64,000 nt of DNA from positions 105,914 to 169,913 of the forward strand of contig NZ_JANCLU010000010.1 of NCBI RefSeq assembly GCF_024294805.1, in the 5' to 3' direction. The position numbers were made by a program, and so were the translations under genes. Source of the stretch: Alsobacter ponti (GTDB taxonomy: Bacteria; Pseudomonadota; Alphaproteobacteria; Rhizobiales; Beijerinckiaceae). This document shows positions 39,479-48,764 of the stretch, one piece after another. Position 1 is the stretch's first letter. Each line of letters starts with the position of its first letter. The notes beneath the pieces are model-generated. The model was given only the letters and a program-made list of their open reading frames with translations, had not been told where the DNA came from and did no database searches.

Positions 39479-41635
39479 ATGCCCGACCTGCTGATCGAAC
39501 TCCTGTCCGAGGAAATCCCGGCGCGCATGCAGCGCCGCGCGGCCGAAGACCTCCGGAAGCTCGTCACGGACGCGCTGGTGGAGCGCGGTTGCCTCTACGA
39601 GGGCGCGCGCGCCTTCGCCACGCCGCGCCGCCTGGCGCTGCACGTCGTCGGCCTGCCGGCCCGGCAGCCGGACGTGCGCGAGGAGAAGAAGGGCCCGCGC
39701 GTCGGCGCGCCGGAGGGCGCGATCCAGGGCTTTTTGAAGAGCGCCGGCCTCGCGGACATCGGCCAGGCGACGGTGCAGTCCGACCCCAAGAAGGGCGAGT
39801 TCTACGTCGCGGTGATCGAGAAGCCGGGGCGGCCGACGCCCGAGGTGGTGGCCGAGATCATGCCCGGCATCATCCGCAGCTTCCCGTGGCCGAAGTCGAT
39901 GCGCTGGGGCGCGCGCTCGGCCGAAGCCGGCGCGCTGCGCTGGGTGCGGCCGCTGCAATCCATCCTGTGCACGTTCGGGCCGGAAACGGAGACGCCCGAG
40001 GTGGTGGCCTTCGAGGTCGACGGCGTGCGCGCCGGCGACGTCACGCGCGGCCACCGCTTCATGGCCCCGTCGCACTTCACGGTTCGCCGCTTCGAGGACT
40101 ACGAGGCGGCGCTCCACCGCGCCTTCGTCGTGCTCGACGCCGACCGGCGCAAGGAGATCATCCTCGCGGACGCCCGCAACCTCGCCTTCGCGCGGGGCCT
40201 GGAGCTTGTCGAGGACGAGGGATTGCTGGAGGAGGTGGCCGGGCTGGTCGAATGGCCGACGGCGCTGGTCGGCTCGTTCGACGCGGCCTTCCTCGCCATC
40301 CCGCCCGAGGTGGTGCGCGCCACGATCCGCGCCAACCAGAAGTGCTTCGTGCTGCGCGATCCGGCGACCGGCGCGCTCTCCAACCACTTCATCCTCGTCG
40401 CCAACATCGAGGCGAGCGACGGCGGCGGGAAGATCGTCACCGGCAACGAGCGCGTCGTGCGCGCCCGCCTCTCCGACGCCCGGCATTTCTGGGAGACCGA
40501 CCAGCGGCCGCTGCCGGACTACGCCGACAAGGCGGGCAAGCCGCTCGACCAGCGCCTCGCCAAATTGCGCGCGCTCGACATCGTGTTCCACGAGAAGCTC
40601 GGCACGCAGGGCCAGCGGATCGACCGCCTGATGGCGCTGGCGCGCGAGCTCGCGCCGCTCGTCGGGGCGCAGCCCGAACTCGCCGCCCGCGCGGCCGAAC
40701 TCGCCAAGGCCGACCTCGTCACCGAGATGGTCGGCGAGTTTCCCGAGGTGCAGGGCCTGATGGGCCGCCGCTACGCCGATCTGCAGGGCGAGCACGCCTC
40801 CGTGGCCGCCGCGCTGGAGGAGCACTACAAGCCGCAGGGTCCCAGCGACCGCGTGCCCACCGACCCGGTGTCCGTCGGCGTCGCGCTCGCCGACAAGCTC
40901 GACACGCTGGTCGGCTTCTGGGCCATCGACGAGAAGCCCACCGGCTCCAAGGACCCCTACGCGCTGCGCCGCGCCGCGCTGGGCGTGATCCGCCTGGTGC
41001 TGGAGAACGGGCTGAGGCTACGGCTCGTGGACGCCTTCGCGGCGGCGGTCGCGAAGCTCGGCGCGGTGGGGGCGGCCCCGCAGGGGCTGGGCGCCGACCT
41101 CCTCTCCTTCTTCCACGACCGGCTGAAGGTCTATCTGCGCGACAAGGGCGCGCGGCACGACCTGATCGACGCGGCCCTGGCCGCCGGCGACGGGGCGGCG
41201 CAAGACGACCTGCTGATGATCGTGCGCCGGGTGGAGGCGCTGGGCTCCTTCCTCGACAGCGAGGACGGGGCGAACCTGCTGGCCGGCTACAAGCGCGCCG
41301 CCAACATCCTGCGCATCGAGGAGAAGAAGGACGGGGTCGGCTACGCCGAGCCGGTCGACGCGCACCTGCTGCGGGACCGCGGGCTGCCCGAGGAGAGGGT
41401 GCTGGCGGAGGTGCTCGATGTCGCCGAGCGGCACGCCCGCGAGCATGTCGGGCGCGACGACTTCGAGGGCGCGATGGCGGCGCTGGCGCAGCTGCGGCCG
41501 GCCGTGGACGCGTTCTTCGACAAGGTGACCGTGAACGATCCCGACCCCGCCCTTCGCGCCAACCGGCTGCGCCTGCTGGGGCGGCTTCGCGAGGCGACGC
41601 GGGCCGTCGCCGATTTCTCGCTCATCGGCGGCTGA
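39479..41635 (+). CDS. glyS: glycyl-tRNA synthetase beta subunit
   Basis: 718-aa beta subunit that binds tRNA and contains an HD-like domain and the C-terminal anticodon-binding (DALR-type) domain. [18 protein letters not shown] is the typical start and [16 protein letters not shown] the typical end. Convergent with the HlyU-like gene. Confidence 0.97.
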   Translation: MPDLLIELLSEEIPARMQRRAAEDLRKLVTDALVERGCLYEGARAFATPRRLALHVVGLPARQPDVREEKKGPRVGAPEGAIQGFLKSAGLADIGQATVQSDPKKGEFYVAVIEKPGRPTPEVVAEIMPGIIRSFPWPKSMRWGARSAEAGALRWVRPLQSILCTFGPETETPEVVAFEVDGVRAGDVTRGHRFMAPSHFTVRRFEDYEAALHRAFVVLDADRRKEIILADARNLAFARGLELVEDEGLLEEVAGLVEWPTALVGSFDAAFLAIPPEVVRATIRANQKCFVLRDPATGALSNHFILVANIEASDGGGKIVTGNERVVRARLSDARHFWETDQRPLPDYADKAGKPLDQRLAKLRALDIVFHEKLGTQGQRIDRLMALARELAPLVGAQPELAARAAELAKADLVTEMVGEFPEVQGLMGRRYADLQGEHASVAAALEEHYKPQGPSDRVPTDPVSVGVALADKLDTLVGFWAIDEKPTGSKDPYALRRAALGVIRLVLENGLRLRLVDAFAAAVAKLGAVGAAPQGLGADLLSFFHDRLKVYLRDKGARHDLIDAALAAGDGAAQDDLLMIVRRVEALGSFLDSEDGANLLAGYKRAANILRIEEKKDGVGYAEPVDAHLLRDRGLPEERVLAEVLDVAERHAREHVGRDDFEGAMAALAQLRPAVDAFFDKVTVNDPDPALRANRLRLLGRLREATRAVADFSLIGG

Positions 41636-41646
41636 ACGCGCGCGAA

Positions 41647-41667
41647 CCGGCGCGCTTGTCGCGCCGG
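41647..41667. terminator. hairpin between convergent glyS and HlyU-like genes
   Basis: Perfect 8-bp stem CCGGCGCG/CGCGCCGG with a 5-base loop, in the 39-base gap between the two stops. No U-run on either side, so a bidirectional 3' structure rather than a classical terminator. Confidence 0.55.
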
Positions 41668-41674
41668 GACGCCC

Positions 41675-41962
41675 TCAGTCGAAAACGCGGTCGCCCTGCT
41701 GGTCGACGATCTGCTGCCCCTTGGTGATCGAGAACGACTCGGCCTCGCCCCGGCTGCCGTGCTTCTCGGCCCGGATGAAGCGGTGCTGCTTCGTCTCGCC
41801 GCCGAAATCCTTCTCGATGACGCCGGCCGTCTGGTACTGGCCGCCTTCCGCGAAGGGCGTCGCGATGATGCGGTAGCCCTTGTATTCGACGGGGTCCGAG
41901 GCGCTTTCGGCGGCGGGACCGCCCGTTCCGCCGGTGAGTCGCGCCCACAGGGATTTCAGCAT
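41675..41962 (-). CDS. HlyU-family small protein
   Basis: 95-aa protein of the HlyU transcriptional activator-like family as found across alphaproteobacteria. The core YKGYRIIATPFAEGGQYQTAGVIEKDF is the family hallmark, and RAEKHGSRGEAESFSITKGQQIVDQQG the C-terminal part. The alphaproteobacterial members are not shown to regulate haemolysin, and DNA binding is not evident from the sequence. Confidence 0.85.
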   Translation of the reverse strand: MLKSLWARLTGGTGGPAAESASDPVEYKGYRIIATPFAEGGQYQTAGVIEKDFGGETKQHRFIRAEKHGSRGEAESFSITKGQQIVDQQGDRVFD

Positions 41963-42057
41963 GGATCGTCCGCTCCGCTCTCCGGCCGCCTGCTTCGGGC
42001 GGCGCCTCCGGTGTCGGAGCCATCATAGGGCATCGCCGCCGCCGCGTCGCGCCCCGC

Positions 42058-42258
42058 TCAGGACACCGAGTCGCCGACGGTGTCGTCCTCCATCGGCGGC
42101 GGCGACGGGTTGGTGGTGACCAGGGCGCGGCGCTCTGGCTCGATCTGCGCCGCGTAGGCGTTGGCCGCCTCGGGCGTCTCGAACACGCGCGGCGTCGCGC
42201 GCACGTAGCGCGGCGGGTCGCCCTGCTGGCAGTCGAGACAATGGACGAAGTAAGGCAT
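42058..42258 (-). CDS. 66-aa hypothetical protein with CxxC
   Basis: Small cytoplasmic protein with an HCLDCQQ motif at about residues 6-12 and an acidic tail. A strong RBS (GGAGG, 9 bases before ATG 42258 on the minus strand) supports expression. Aromatic/basic PRYVRATPRVFET in the middle. I know no function; one histidine and two cysteines could bind metal, but a fourth ligand is missing. Confidence 0.65.
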   Translation of the reverse strand: MPYFVHCLDCQQGDPPRYVRATPRVFETPEAANAYAAQIEPERRALVTTNPSPPPMEDDTVGDSVS

Positions 42259-42434
42259 GGGAGGCCTCCTCGTGCGGATGTCTTCTGTCCTGCCCCCGCG
42301 TGCTGACCTGTCGCGAGGGGGCGCGAGGTCAAGTCCCCACGTTATCGCATGGCGGCCCAATAAGCGACCCGACGGGGCGATCCGCGCTTGCGATCCACGG
42401 AGGGGACGGCTATAACGCCGCCCGTCAGACATGG

Positions 42435-42511
42435 CGGAGCGTAGCGCAGCCTGGTAGCGCACCTCGTTCGGGACGAGGGGGTCGAAGGTTCAAATCCTTT
42501 CGCTCCGACCA
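42435..42511 (+). tRNA. tRNA-Pro (anticodon CGG)
   Basis: 77-nt cloverleaf: acceptor CGGAGCG/CGCTCCG, D-arm with GCGCAGCCTGGTAGCGC, anticodon stem CCTCG/CGAGG with loop TTCGGGA (anticodon CGG, reading CCG), T-arm GGTTCAAATCC, discriminator A and encoded CCA. Confidence 0.97.
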
Positions 42512-42530
42512 TCTGACCTTCTTCGACGGA

Positions 42531-42560
42531 AAAGCGGGCGGCCTCGGGCCGCCCGTTTTC
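42531..42560 (+). terminator. terminator of tRNA-Pro
   Basis: 9-bp stem CGGGCGGCC/GGCCGCCCG (42535-42543 and 42547-42555) followed by TTTT. Confidence 0.85.
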
Positions 42561-42822
42561 GTTTCGGCGACCGCTGGCGGGCAGCCGCCGGCGCCGGCTG
42601 ACGACTCGGCCTTGCGATAAGTCAAGGCGCAACTTTGGCGTGAAAAAAGTTTGCGCTACGCCAAAGAGTCTAATGAAGAATAGCTGTAGTTGTAAAATTC
42701 GATTCTTGCTCGCAAGTAGGGATTCGTGAATCTACACGGTTTGTTTATTGCTGAGCAGTACAGTTTCACATCGCACTCGGCTGTTGAAGTACATTTTTCG
42801 CAGCCTCGCGCGGAGGACGTTC
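42561..42822 (+). promoter_or_regulatory. AT-rich leader upstream of cheW with GANTC cluster
   Basis: About 260 bases without a convincing gene. The stretch from about 42608 is much richer in A and T than its surroundings. It contains five GANTC sites: GACTC 42603, GAGTC 42666, GATTC 42701, GATTC 42721 and GAATC 42728. A perfect inverted repeat is listed separately. A clear -35/-10 pair is not visible; the RBS CGGAGGA precedes the cheW GTG. Confidence 0.6.
42633..42666. promoter_or_regulatory. perfect 9-bp inverted repeat upstream of cheW
   Basis: CTTTGGCGT (42633-42641) and ACGCCAAAG (42658-42666) separated by 16 bases that include AAAAAA. It has the look of a dimeric regulator site; the right arm overlaps a GANTC site at 42666. 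The protein that would bind is unknown. Confidence 0.6.
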
Positions 42823-43284
42823 GTGCAAGTCATTTCATCGAACACAGCAGACATCTGGGCGCCCCCCGCTCCGCCTCAACAAGTGCTCATATTCAAAGTG
42901 GGAGAGCAGACCTTCGGGATCCCCGTCGATCTGGTCCGCGAGATCAAGTGCTGGCAGAAGGCCACCGCCTTGCCGGATGCGCCGCCCTACATGCTCGGCG
43001 TCATCAACCTGCGCGGCCAGGTCATCCCGATCTACGATCTCGCCGCGCGGCTGGGCCGGAACTCCGGCGAAAAGGCGGCCGCGAGCGTGGTGATCGTCGT
43101 CGAAGACGATTCTCGCCAGTTCGGCATCCTCGCCGACTCCGTCTCCGACATTCTCGACCTCTCGCCGGAGAGTATCCGGCGAACTCCCGTCGGCGAGGAC
43201 GCCGACGGTCTCATCGAAGCGCTCGTCGTCCGCGATGACGACGTCGTCCCCCTGCTTCGCATCTCTGCCATCGCTACCGAGTGA
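42823..43284 (+). CDS. cheW: CheW-type chemotaxis coupling protein
   Basis: 153-aa adaptor linking receptors to the CheA kinase. The domain runs from QVLIFKVGEQTFGIPVDLVREI to the end, with the conserved LRGQVIPIYDLAARLG motif. GTG 42823 is chosen because a clean RBS (CGGAGGA) lies 6 bases before it; the longer in-frame ATG start at 42748 would add 25 residues foreign to CheW. The receptor gene follows after 6 bases, so the two form an operon. No cheA, cheY, cheR or cheB in the window. Confidence 0.93.
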   Translation: MQVISSNTADIWAPPAPPQQVLIFKVGEQTFGIPVDLVREIKCWQKATALPDAPPYMLGVINLRGQVIPIYDLAARLGRNSGEKAAASVVIVVEDDSRQFGILADSVSDILDLSPESIRRTPVGEDADGLIEALVVRDDDVVPLLRISAIATE

Positions 43285-43290
43285 CACATC

Positions 43291-45681
43291 ATGATTGGCA
43301 AAATGCGTATCGGCCATAAGCTTGCATTGCAGGCTGGATGCGGCGTCGCCCTCCTCGCGGCGCTCATGGGCGTCCAGCAATGGTCCTTCTCCACCATCGG
43401 CGGACTGGGCGACCTCCAGTCGCGCACGTCGACCGTCATCGAGACCGTCGTCATGCTCGGCGCCGAAGTCTCGACGGTCCAGGCGCTGAACCGCGGCATT
43501 CAGCTCTCGAAGAATTCCGAGGAACTCGCCAAGGCCATGGACGCGGTTCCGGCAACCGCCAGCGCGGCCAACGCCGCCGTCGACCGGGCGCTCGCGCGGG
43601 CGGGCATTCCCGAAAACAGGGCGCGGCTGAACAAGGCCAAGGAGATCCTGGCCGACTACCTGGCCGCCGTGGCCGAAATCGGCGCGGTTCATACCGAGCG
43701 CCTGGCGCTTCGGCGCGAGCAGATGGAGCTTGCGGCGGCGTGGGACAAGCGGATGGGCGCGCTGGTCGAAACCGGACTTCCGGCCACGTTGCCGGGGCGA
43801 CTCGAGATCGAACGCGACCTCGTGGATCTGGACGCCCATCTGAAGAGCTCGCGCACGGCGATGTGGCGCTTTGAGGCCACTGGCGACAAAGGGCTGCTCG
43901 GCGCCATCAACACCCAGCTGAGCGGCGCCGCGACCGCGCTCACCGACGTCCGGGGCCGGCTCGCCGACGCCGCGCTGCTGCGCGAGGTGGACGAGTTGCA
44001 TGGAACCCTTGGACGCCTGCAGGACGTGATGACACGTCAGGTTCACGCGACCGAGAGGGAAATGGCCGTGGTGACGCAGAAGAGCACGCCCCTTCGCGAG
44101 AAGCTGACCGCCCTGATCGACGAAACCCGCGTGACGGCCCGCGAGCGCAACGACGCCGCCAGCCGCGAGCTCGAGGCGTCGATCCGCAACGCCACGATGA
44201 GCGGGCTCCTGCTCGGCGCGCTGGCGCTGCTCGTGATGGTGGGAACGGCGGTGTCGACGACGCTGTCCGTGGCGCGCCCGATCCGCCGTATCGCGGACAT
44301 CCTGTCGCAGCTCGCTTCGGGCCGGCGCGATGTCGAGGTGCCCTATGCGAATCGCGCCGACGAGGTCGGCGACGCCGCCAAGGCGGCGGAGGCGTTCCGT
44401 GTCAGCCTCGTGCGGACGGACGAGCTGGAGGCGGAGGAACGCGCCCAGGCGGAGCAGCGCGCCGCCCAGGCTGCCGAAATGGCGGCCGTGGTGCGCGAGG
44501 TCGGCGTGGTCGTCGAAGCCGCTGCCCAGGGCGATTTCGGCTTGCGCGCCGAGGTCCGGACCAGCCAGCCCGAACTCGGCAAGCTCGTGGAGAGCGTCAA
44601 CCAGATCAACCAGATCGTGGATGCCGCCACTGGCGACTTCGCCGAGGTGCTGGGCGCCGTCGCCCAGGGCGACCTCACCCAGACGGTCCGCGCGCCCTAT
44701 TCGGGCCGCCTCGAGGAGCTGAAGACCGCCATCAACACCACGGTCGTGCGCCTCGCCGAGACCGTGACGGTGATCCAGGCGACCACCGTCGACGTCAACA
44801 ACGCCGCCGGCGAAATCAATGTCGGCGCGGACGACCTCTCGCGGCGGACGGAAGGGCAGGCAGCCTCGCTCGAGGAGACCGCCGCGACCACCGAGCAACT
44901 GGCCGCGTCCGTCAAGGCCAGCGCCAGCGCCTCCCGCCGCGCGGTGGGCCTGGCGGAAGAGGCGATGAGCGTCGCCGAGCAGGGGGGTGGCGTTGTCCGC
45001 GAAGCGGTCGAGGCGATGAGCCGCATCGAGGCCGCGTCGCAGCGCATCTCGGCGATCACCTCGGTCATCGACGACATCGCGTTCCAGACCAACCTGCTGG
45101 CGCTCAACGCGGCCGTCGAGGCGGCGCGGGCCGGCGAGGCGGGCAAGGGCTTCGCGGTCGTCGCCTCGGAGGTCCGCACGCTGGCGCAGCGCTCCAGCGA
45201 AGCGGCCAAGGACATCACCGGGCTGATTTCCTCCTCGGCGGCCGAAGTGGCGCAGGGCGTGAGGCTCGTCCGCTCCGCCGGCGATACGCTGGAGCAGATC
45301 GTCTCGGCGTCGGTCAAGGTCTCGGAGACGGTGGGCGAGATCTCGTCCGCCGCCGCCGAGCAGGCCAACGGCATCGAGGAGATGAGCCAGACCATCGCGC
45401 ACATGGACGAGATGACGCAGCAGAACGCCGCGCTGGCCGAGCAGAGCGCCGCGTCCGCCACCTCGCTGACGGGGCAGATCCGCAAGCTCGACGAGCTTGT
45501 CGCCGCCTTCAAGACGGACGCGCGCATGAAGCAAGCGGTGCGCCCGGACGCGCCGCAGCGGCTCCAGGACCTCGCCAAGTCGGCATTCTCCGGGCCGCGT
45601 CCCACTTCGGGCGAACCGCGCCGCAGGGTCGCCGTCGGCGGCGGACGGACGGTCCAGGCGGGCGACTGGAGCCAGTTCTAG
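43291..45681 (+). CDS. methyl-accepting chemotaxis protein with CheR/CheB tether
   Basis: 796-aa receptor. Membrane helix 1 (about 10-31), periplasmic four-helix-type sensor (33-297), membrane helix 2 (about 300-322), HAMP and a linker with a second HAMP-like segment (around 405-500), then the signalling coiled coil with hairpin tip [22 protein letters not shown] at about 590-611. The last five residues, DWSQF, fit the xWxxF pentapeptide that tethers CheR or CheB. The ligand is unknown; the sensor shows no cysteine or haem motif. Confidence 0.95.
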   Translation: MIGKMRIGHKLALQAGCGVALLAALMGVQQWSFSTIGGLGDLQSRTSTVIETVVMLGAEVSTVQALNRGIQLSKNSEELAKAMDAVPATASAANAAVDRALARAGIPENRARLNKAKEILADYLAAVAEIGAVHTERLALRREQMELAAAWDKRMGALVETGLPATLPGRLEIERDLVDLDAHLKSSRTAMWRFEATGDKGLLGAINTQLSGAATALTDVRGRLADAALLREVDELHGTLGRLQDVMTRQVHATEREMAVVTQKSTPLREKLTALIDETRVTARERNDAASRELEASIRNATMSGLLLGALALLVMVGTAVSTTLSVARPIRRIADILSQLASGRRDVEVPYANRADEVGDAAKAAEAFRVSLVRTDELEAEERAQAEQRAAQAAEMAAVVREVGVVVEAAAQGDFGLRAEVRTSQPELGKLVESVNQINQIVDAATGDFAEVLGAVAQGDLTQTVRAPYSGRLEELKTAINTTVVRLAETVTVIQATTVDVNNAAGEINVGADDLSRRTEGQAASLEETAATTEQLAASVKASASASRRAVGLAEEAMSVAEQGGGVVREAVEAMSRIEAASQRISAITSVIDDIAFQTNLLALNAAVEAARAGEAGKGFAVVASEVRTLAQRSSEAAKDITGLISSSAAEVAQGVRLVRSAGDTLEQIVSASVKVSETVGEISSAAAEQANGIEEMSQTIAHMDEMTQQNAALAEQSAASATSLTGQIRKLDELVAAFKTDARMKQAVRPDAPQRLQDLAKSAFSGPRPTSGEPRRRVAVGGGRTVQAGDWSQF

Positions 45682-45764
45682 AAGCGACGCCATCCGGGGC
45701 GGCGCCGCCGCCCCTTGAGTCGATCCGAGCCGCCGGGCGCGACGCGTCCCGGCGGTCCGGCGTT

Positions 45765-46079
45765 TCAGGGCAGGTGGAACATGTCGACCAGCGGCACGGC
45801 GACGGGGGAGCCGTCCGGATTGCTGCGCATGATGTCCTTCATGAAATCCCACCAGCGCCGCATGACGGGATGGGACGGCAGGTCCGCCATGCGGTGGTCG
45901 TCGGTGCGCTCGAGATAGCCGAACAGCACGCCGGTCTCCTCGTCGAGGAAGATCGAATAGTTCGACACGCCGCTGTCGCGAAGCAACGCGGCCAGCTCCG
46001 GCCAGATCTCGTCGTGCCGCTTGCGGTATTCGGCGCTGCGCCCCGGGTTCAGGAACATCTTGAAGGCGTGCCGCTGCAT
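45765..46079 (-). CDS. rhaM: L-rhamnose mutarotase
   Basis: 104-aa sugar mutarotase interconverting the anomers of L-rhamnose. Start [28 protein letters not shown] and the catalytic-region histidines, plus WWDFMKDIM at the end, are the family signature. No rhamnose transporter, isomerase or kinase is near it, so it is an orphan here. It reads leftwards, convergent with the receptor gene. Confidence 0.93.
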   Translation of the reverse strand: MQRHAFKMFLNPGRSAEYRKRHDEIWPELAALLRDSGVSNYSIFLDEETGVLFGYLERTDDHRMADLPSHPVMRRWWDFMKDIMRSNPDGSPVAVPLVDMFHLP

Positions 46080-46130
46080 GGTGTCCTCCGCCGCCGGGCC
46101 GTCGCGGCCCGGGCGCGCTTCAGCCGAAAC

Positions 46131-46160
46131 GAAAAAGGGCCGCCCTCGCGGACGGCCCCT
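46131..46160 (-). terminator. terminator downstream of cold-shock gene
   Basis: GGGCCGCCC/GGACGGCCC stem with a TCGC loop, followed on the minus strand by a U-run (GAAAAA on the plus strand), about 37 bases after the csp stop. Confidence 0.75.
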
Positions 46161-46196
46161 GTTCAGGAGAGGGACGACGGGTAGCCCGTCGCCCGA

Positions 46197-46856
46197 TCAA
46201 TCCTCGAGTTCGATGGCGTCCGCCTGCGGACCCTTCTGGCCCTGCACCACGGTGACGCGGACCTTCTGGCCCTCGACGAGGTCGCGCAGGCCGGCGCGCT
46301 GCAGCACCGAGACGTGCACGAATACGTCCTTGCCGCCGCCCTGGTCGATCTGCACGAAGCCGAAGCCCTTCTCGCCGTTGTACCAGCGGACCGTGCCGCT
46401 GTGCGTCTCGCCGGGGCCGCGCGGGGCGAAGCCGCCGCCACCGCCGCCGCCACCACCGCCGAAGTCGCTGCGCTCGCGGCGCTGGAAGCCGCCGCCGGCG
46501 CGCGGGGGCTCCGCCGTCGACGTGTCGACGCTGATGATCTCGGTGACCTGCGCGCCCTTCTGGCCCTGGCCGACGCGCACACGCAGCGTCGTGCCCGAAT
46601 CCATCGAGCTGTAGCCCGAGGCCTCGACGGCGCGGCCCGGAAGGAACGCGTCGCCCGTGCCGTCATCCAGCGTCACGAAGCCAAAGCCCTTGTCGGACTT
46701 GAACCACTTCACTGTGGCTCCGACCTCAGGGCCTGCCTGCACCGGGGCCCTGGGGACATACCCCCCCGAGACGGGGCCGCGGTCGCGGCTGGGGGCGAAA
46801 TTCTCTTCGTCGAAAGAGCGGCGACGCCGCTCCCAATTGTTCCGGTCTTTGTTCAT
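46197..46856 (-). CDS. two-domain cold-shock protein
   Basis: 219-aa RNA-binding protein with two cold-shock domains. A basic N-terminus (about 1-45) is followed by CSD1 (about 47-110, KGFGFVTL) and CSD2 (about 150-219, KGFGFVQI and VFVHVS) joined by a Gly/Arg linker with ten consecutive glycines. ATG 46856 is chosen; the frame upstream has no family match. Two-CSD proteins like this are common in alphaproteobacteria and are thought to act in stress and stationary phase. A 9-A tract on the minus strand (46948-46956) lies 92 bases upstream and may act as an UP element. Confidence 0.92.
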   Translation of the reverse strand: MNKDRNNWERRRRSFDEENFAPSRDRGPVSGGYVPRAPVQAGPEVGATVKWFKSDKGFGFVTLDDGTGDAFLPGRAVEASGYSSMDSGTTLRVRVGQGQKGAQVTEIISVDTSTAEPPRAGGGFQRRERSDFGGGGGGGGGGFAPRGPGETHSGTVRWYNGEKGFGFVQIDQGGGKDVFVHVSVLQRAGLRDLVEGQKVRVTVVQGQKGPQADAIELED

Positions 46857-47069
46857 CGTCAGCCACTGGAGGTCGGGAGACGACTCAGTGGCACATCGGA
46901 TGCCATGATGTCTAGAAGCAACGTGGCCGTATTGCGTCCGCAACTGCTTTTTTTTTCATGTTCCGAACGGAATCCGGCGGGTCCTCGATTTGCCGAGGTC
47001 ATGCTCGCCGCGCGCGATGGCGAGAAACAATGGCGGGGCGCGCGCCACGCGGGAGCCGCAACGAAAAAC

Positions 47070-47093
47070 GGCGCCCCGCGGGCGCCGTCGTTC
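47070..47093 (-). terminator. terminator of bioY
   Basis: ACGGCGCCC/GGGCGCCGT stem with loop CGC, followed on the minus strand by U residues (AAAAA on the plus strand), about 25 bases after the bioY stop. Confidence 0.75.
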
Positions 47094-47115
47094 GGGTGAG
47101 TGTTGGGCCGCAGGC

Positions 47116-47715
47116 TCAGCCGCGGCGGCGGTCCGCCACCGACCACAGGGCCGGCACCAGCACCGCGCCGAGCGCCGTCTTCAGCGCCGTGGCGAGGAAG
47201 AACGGGGCGACGCCGCCGGCCCAGGCGGCCGTGGGGCCGACCAGCGTGGCCAGCCAGCCATAGCCGAAGGCGAAGATCGCGAGGTGGCCGATCGTCATGG
47301 CGGCAAGCATGCCGAGCAGCGAGCGGCCGAGGCCGCGTTCGCACAGCCAGCCGACGATCGCCGCGCCGGCGAGGAAGCCGACCAGGAAGCCACCCGTCGG
47401 GCCCATCATGTAGGCGAGCCCGATGCCGCGCTCCGGCGTGTCGGCGAACACGGGCAGTCCGAGCGCGCCTTCCAGCAGATAAAGGGCCACGGTGGCCGCG
47501 CCGAGGCGCGAGCCGTAGGCCGCGCCCAGCATCAGCACCACCAGCGTCTGCATCGTCATCGGCACCGGGTAGAAGGGCACCTTCAGCTTGGCCGAGAGCG
47601 TCAGCAGCGCCGTGCCCGCGACGGCGAGCAGCACGGCGCGAAGCACGCCGCCGAGGTCGGCGCGCGCCGGCCAGATCGCGGAAACAAGCGTGGTCGAAGA
47701 CGGTTGAACGGCCAT
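47116..47715 (-). CDS. bioY: biotin transporter BioY (ECF S component)
   Basis: 199-aa integral membrane protein with six predicted helices. Family landmarks are VPFYPVPMTMQTLVVLMLGA and YMMGPTGGFLVGFLAGA. ATG 47715. BioM/BioN energising subunits are not adjacent; BioY can act alone or with unlinked ECF proteins. The leader contains a 7-bp hairpin GGAGAGG/CCTCTCC (47746-47764). I see no BioR palindrome. Confidence 0.94.
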   Translation of the reverse strand: MAVQPSSTTLVSAIWPARADLGGVLRAVLLAVAGTALLTLSAKLKVPFYPVPMTMQTLVVLMLGAAYGSRLGAATVALYLLEGALGLPVFADTPERGIGLAYMMGPTGGFLVGFLAGAAIVGWLCERGLGRSLLGMLAAMTIGHLAIFAFGYGWLATLVGPTAAWAGGVAPFFLATALKTALGAVLVPALWSVADRRRG

Positions 47716-47847
47716 GAGAAAGCCTTTCGCGGCAGACGGGGACCCGGAGAGGTCGCCCCTCTCCTTTATGCAATGACTTTCCCCGTATAGGGTCTCGCGC
47801 GAAACGCCACAAGTGGCCCCGCCCTCCGACATCCGGCGGACAGCAGC

Positions 47848-48759
47848 ATGAGCGACGACATTCCCTTCGAGCGCAATTTCGACAGTCCGGCCGGGACGAT
47901 GGAGACCGTGAGCCCGCTCGTGCGGCGCATGGTGGCGGGCAATCGCGGCCCGTTCACCTTCACCGGCACCTGCACCTACGTAGTGGGGCGCGGCGACGTG
48001 GCGGTGATCGACCCCGGCCCGGAGGACAGCGGCCATATCGCCCGCCTGCTCGCCGCGCTCCAGGGCGAGCACATCGGCCGAATCGTGGTCACCCACACCC
48101 ATCGCGACCATTCGCCCGGCGCGCGCCTGCTGCGCGCGGCCACCGGCGCGCCGATCGTCGGCTGCGGTCCGCACCGGCCCGCGCGCCCGCTGCACGCCCA
48201 CGAAACGGGTGGCGGGGAGGGCGGCGGCGACCGCGACCATGTCCCCGACACCGAACTGGCCGACGGAGAGCGGATCGAGGGCGACGGCTGGACACTTGAG
48301 GCGGTCGCCACGCCGGGCCACACGGCCAACCATCTCGCCTTCGCTCTGCCCGAGGAGAACGCCCTGTTTTCGGGCGACCACGTGATGGCGTGGTCCACCA
48401 CCGTCGTCGCGCCGCCGGACGGGGCGATGGGCGACTACATGGCCTCGCTGGCGCGGCTCGGCGCGCGCCCCGAGGAGGTGTACTGGCCGGGCCATGGCGG
48501 GCCGGTGACGAACCCGCAGCGTTACGTGCGCGCCCTGGCGCACCACCGTCGGCAGCGCGAGGCCTCGATCCTCGACCGGCTCGCCGCCGGCGACACACGC
48601 GTCGCCGAGATCGTGCCCCGGCTCTACGAGGGCCTCGCCCCGGCGCTGCTGGGCGGCGCGGCGATGTCGGTGCTGGCCCATATCGAGGACCTCGTGGCGC
48701 GCGGCGTCGTGGAGTCCGACGGGCCGCCCTCCCTCGGCTCGCGCTTCGAGCTGCGCTGA
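47848..48759 (+). CDS. MBL-fold metallohydrolase (LACTB2-like)
   Basis: 303-aa metallo-beta-lactamase-fold protein. The dinuclear zinc motif THTHRDHSPG is at about residues 81-90, the downstream histidine at ATPGHTANHL, and aspartate in FSGDHVMAW; a C-terminal winged-helix-like region (LARLGARPEEVYWPGHGGP and beyond) fits the LACTB2/RNase-like subgroup. It may be a nuclease or a thioesterase; I cannot decide. Divergent from bioY, convergent with DUF1499. Confidence 0.92.
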   Translation: MSDDIPFERNFDSPAGTMETVSPLVRRMVAGNRGPFTFTGTCTYVVGRGDVAVIDPGPEDSGHIARLLAALQGEHIGRIVVTHTHRDHSPGARLLRAATGAPIVGCGPHRPARPLHAHETGGGEGGGDRDHVPDTELADGERIEGDGWTLEAVATPGHTANHLAFALPEENALFSGDHVMAWSTTVVAPPDGAMGDYMASLARLGARPEEVYWPGHGGPVTNPQRYVRALAHHRRQREASILDRLAAGDTRVAEIVPRLYEGLAPALLGGAAMSVLAHIEDLVARGVVESDGPPSLGSRFELR

Positions 48760-48764
48760 GACGG

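Noticed and set aside
42633-42657. Sigma-54-like TTGGC...TTTGC upstream of cheW
   Set aside because: The spacing between the GG and GC elements is about four bases too long for a -24/-12 promoter.
42835-45852. Long open frame antisense to the receptor and cheW
   Set aside because: Same compositional effect; no motifs, and it runs through several clear genes on the other strand.
47716-47790. BioR operator in the bioY leader
   Set aside because: No TTATMKATAA-type palindrome can be found; only an unrelated 7-bp hairpin.
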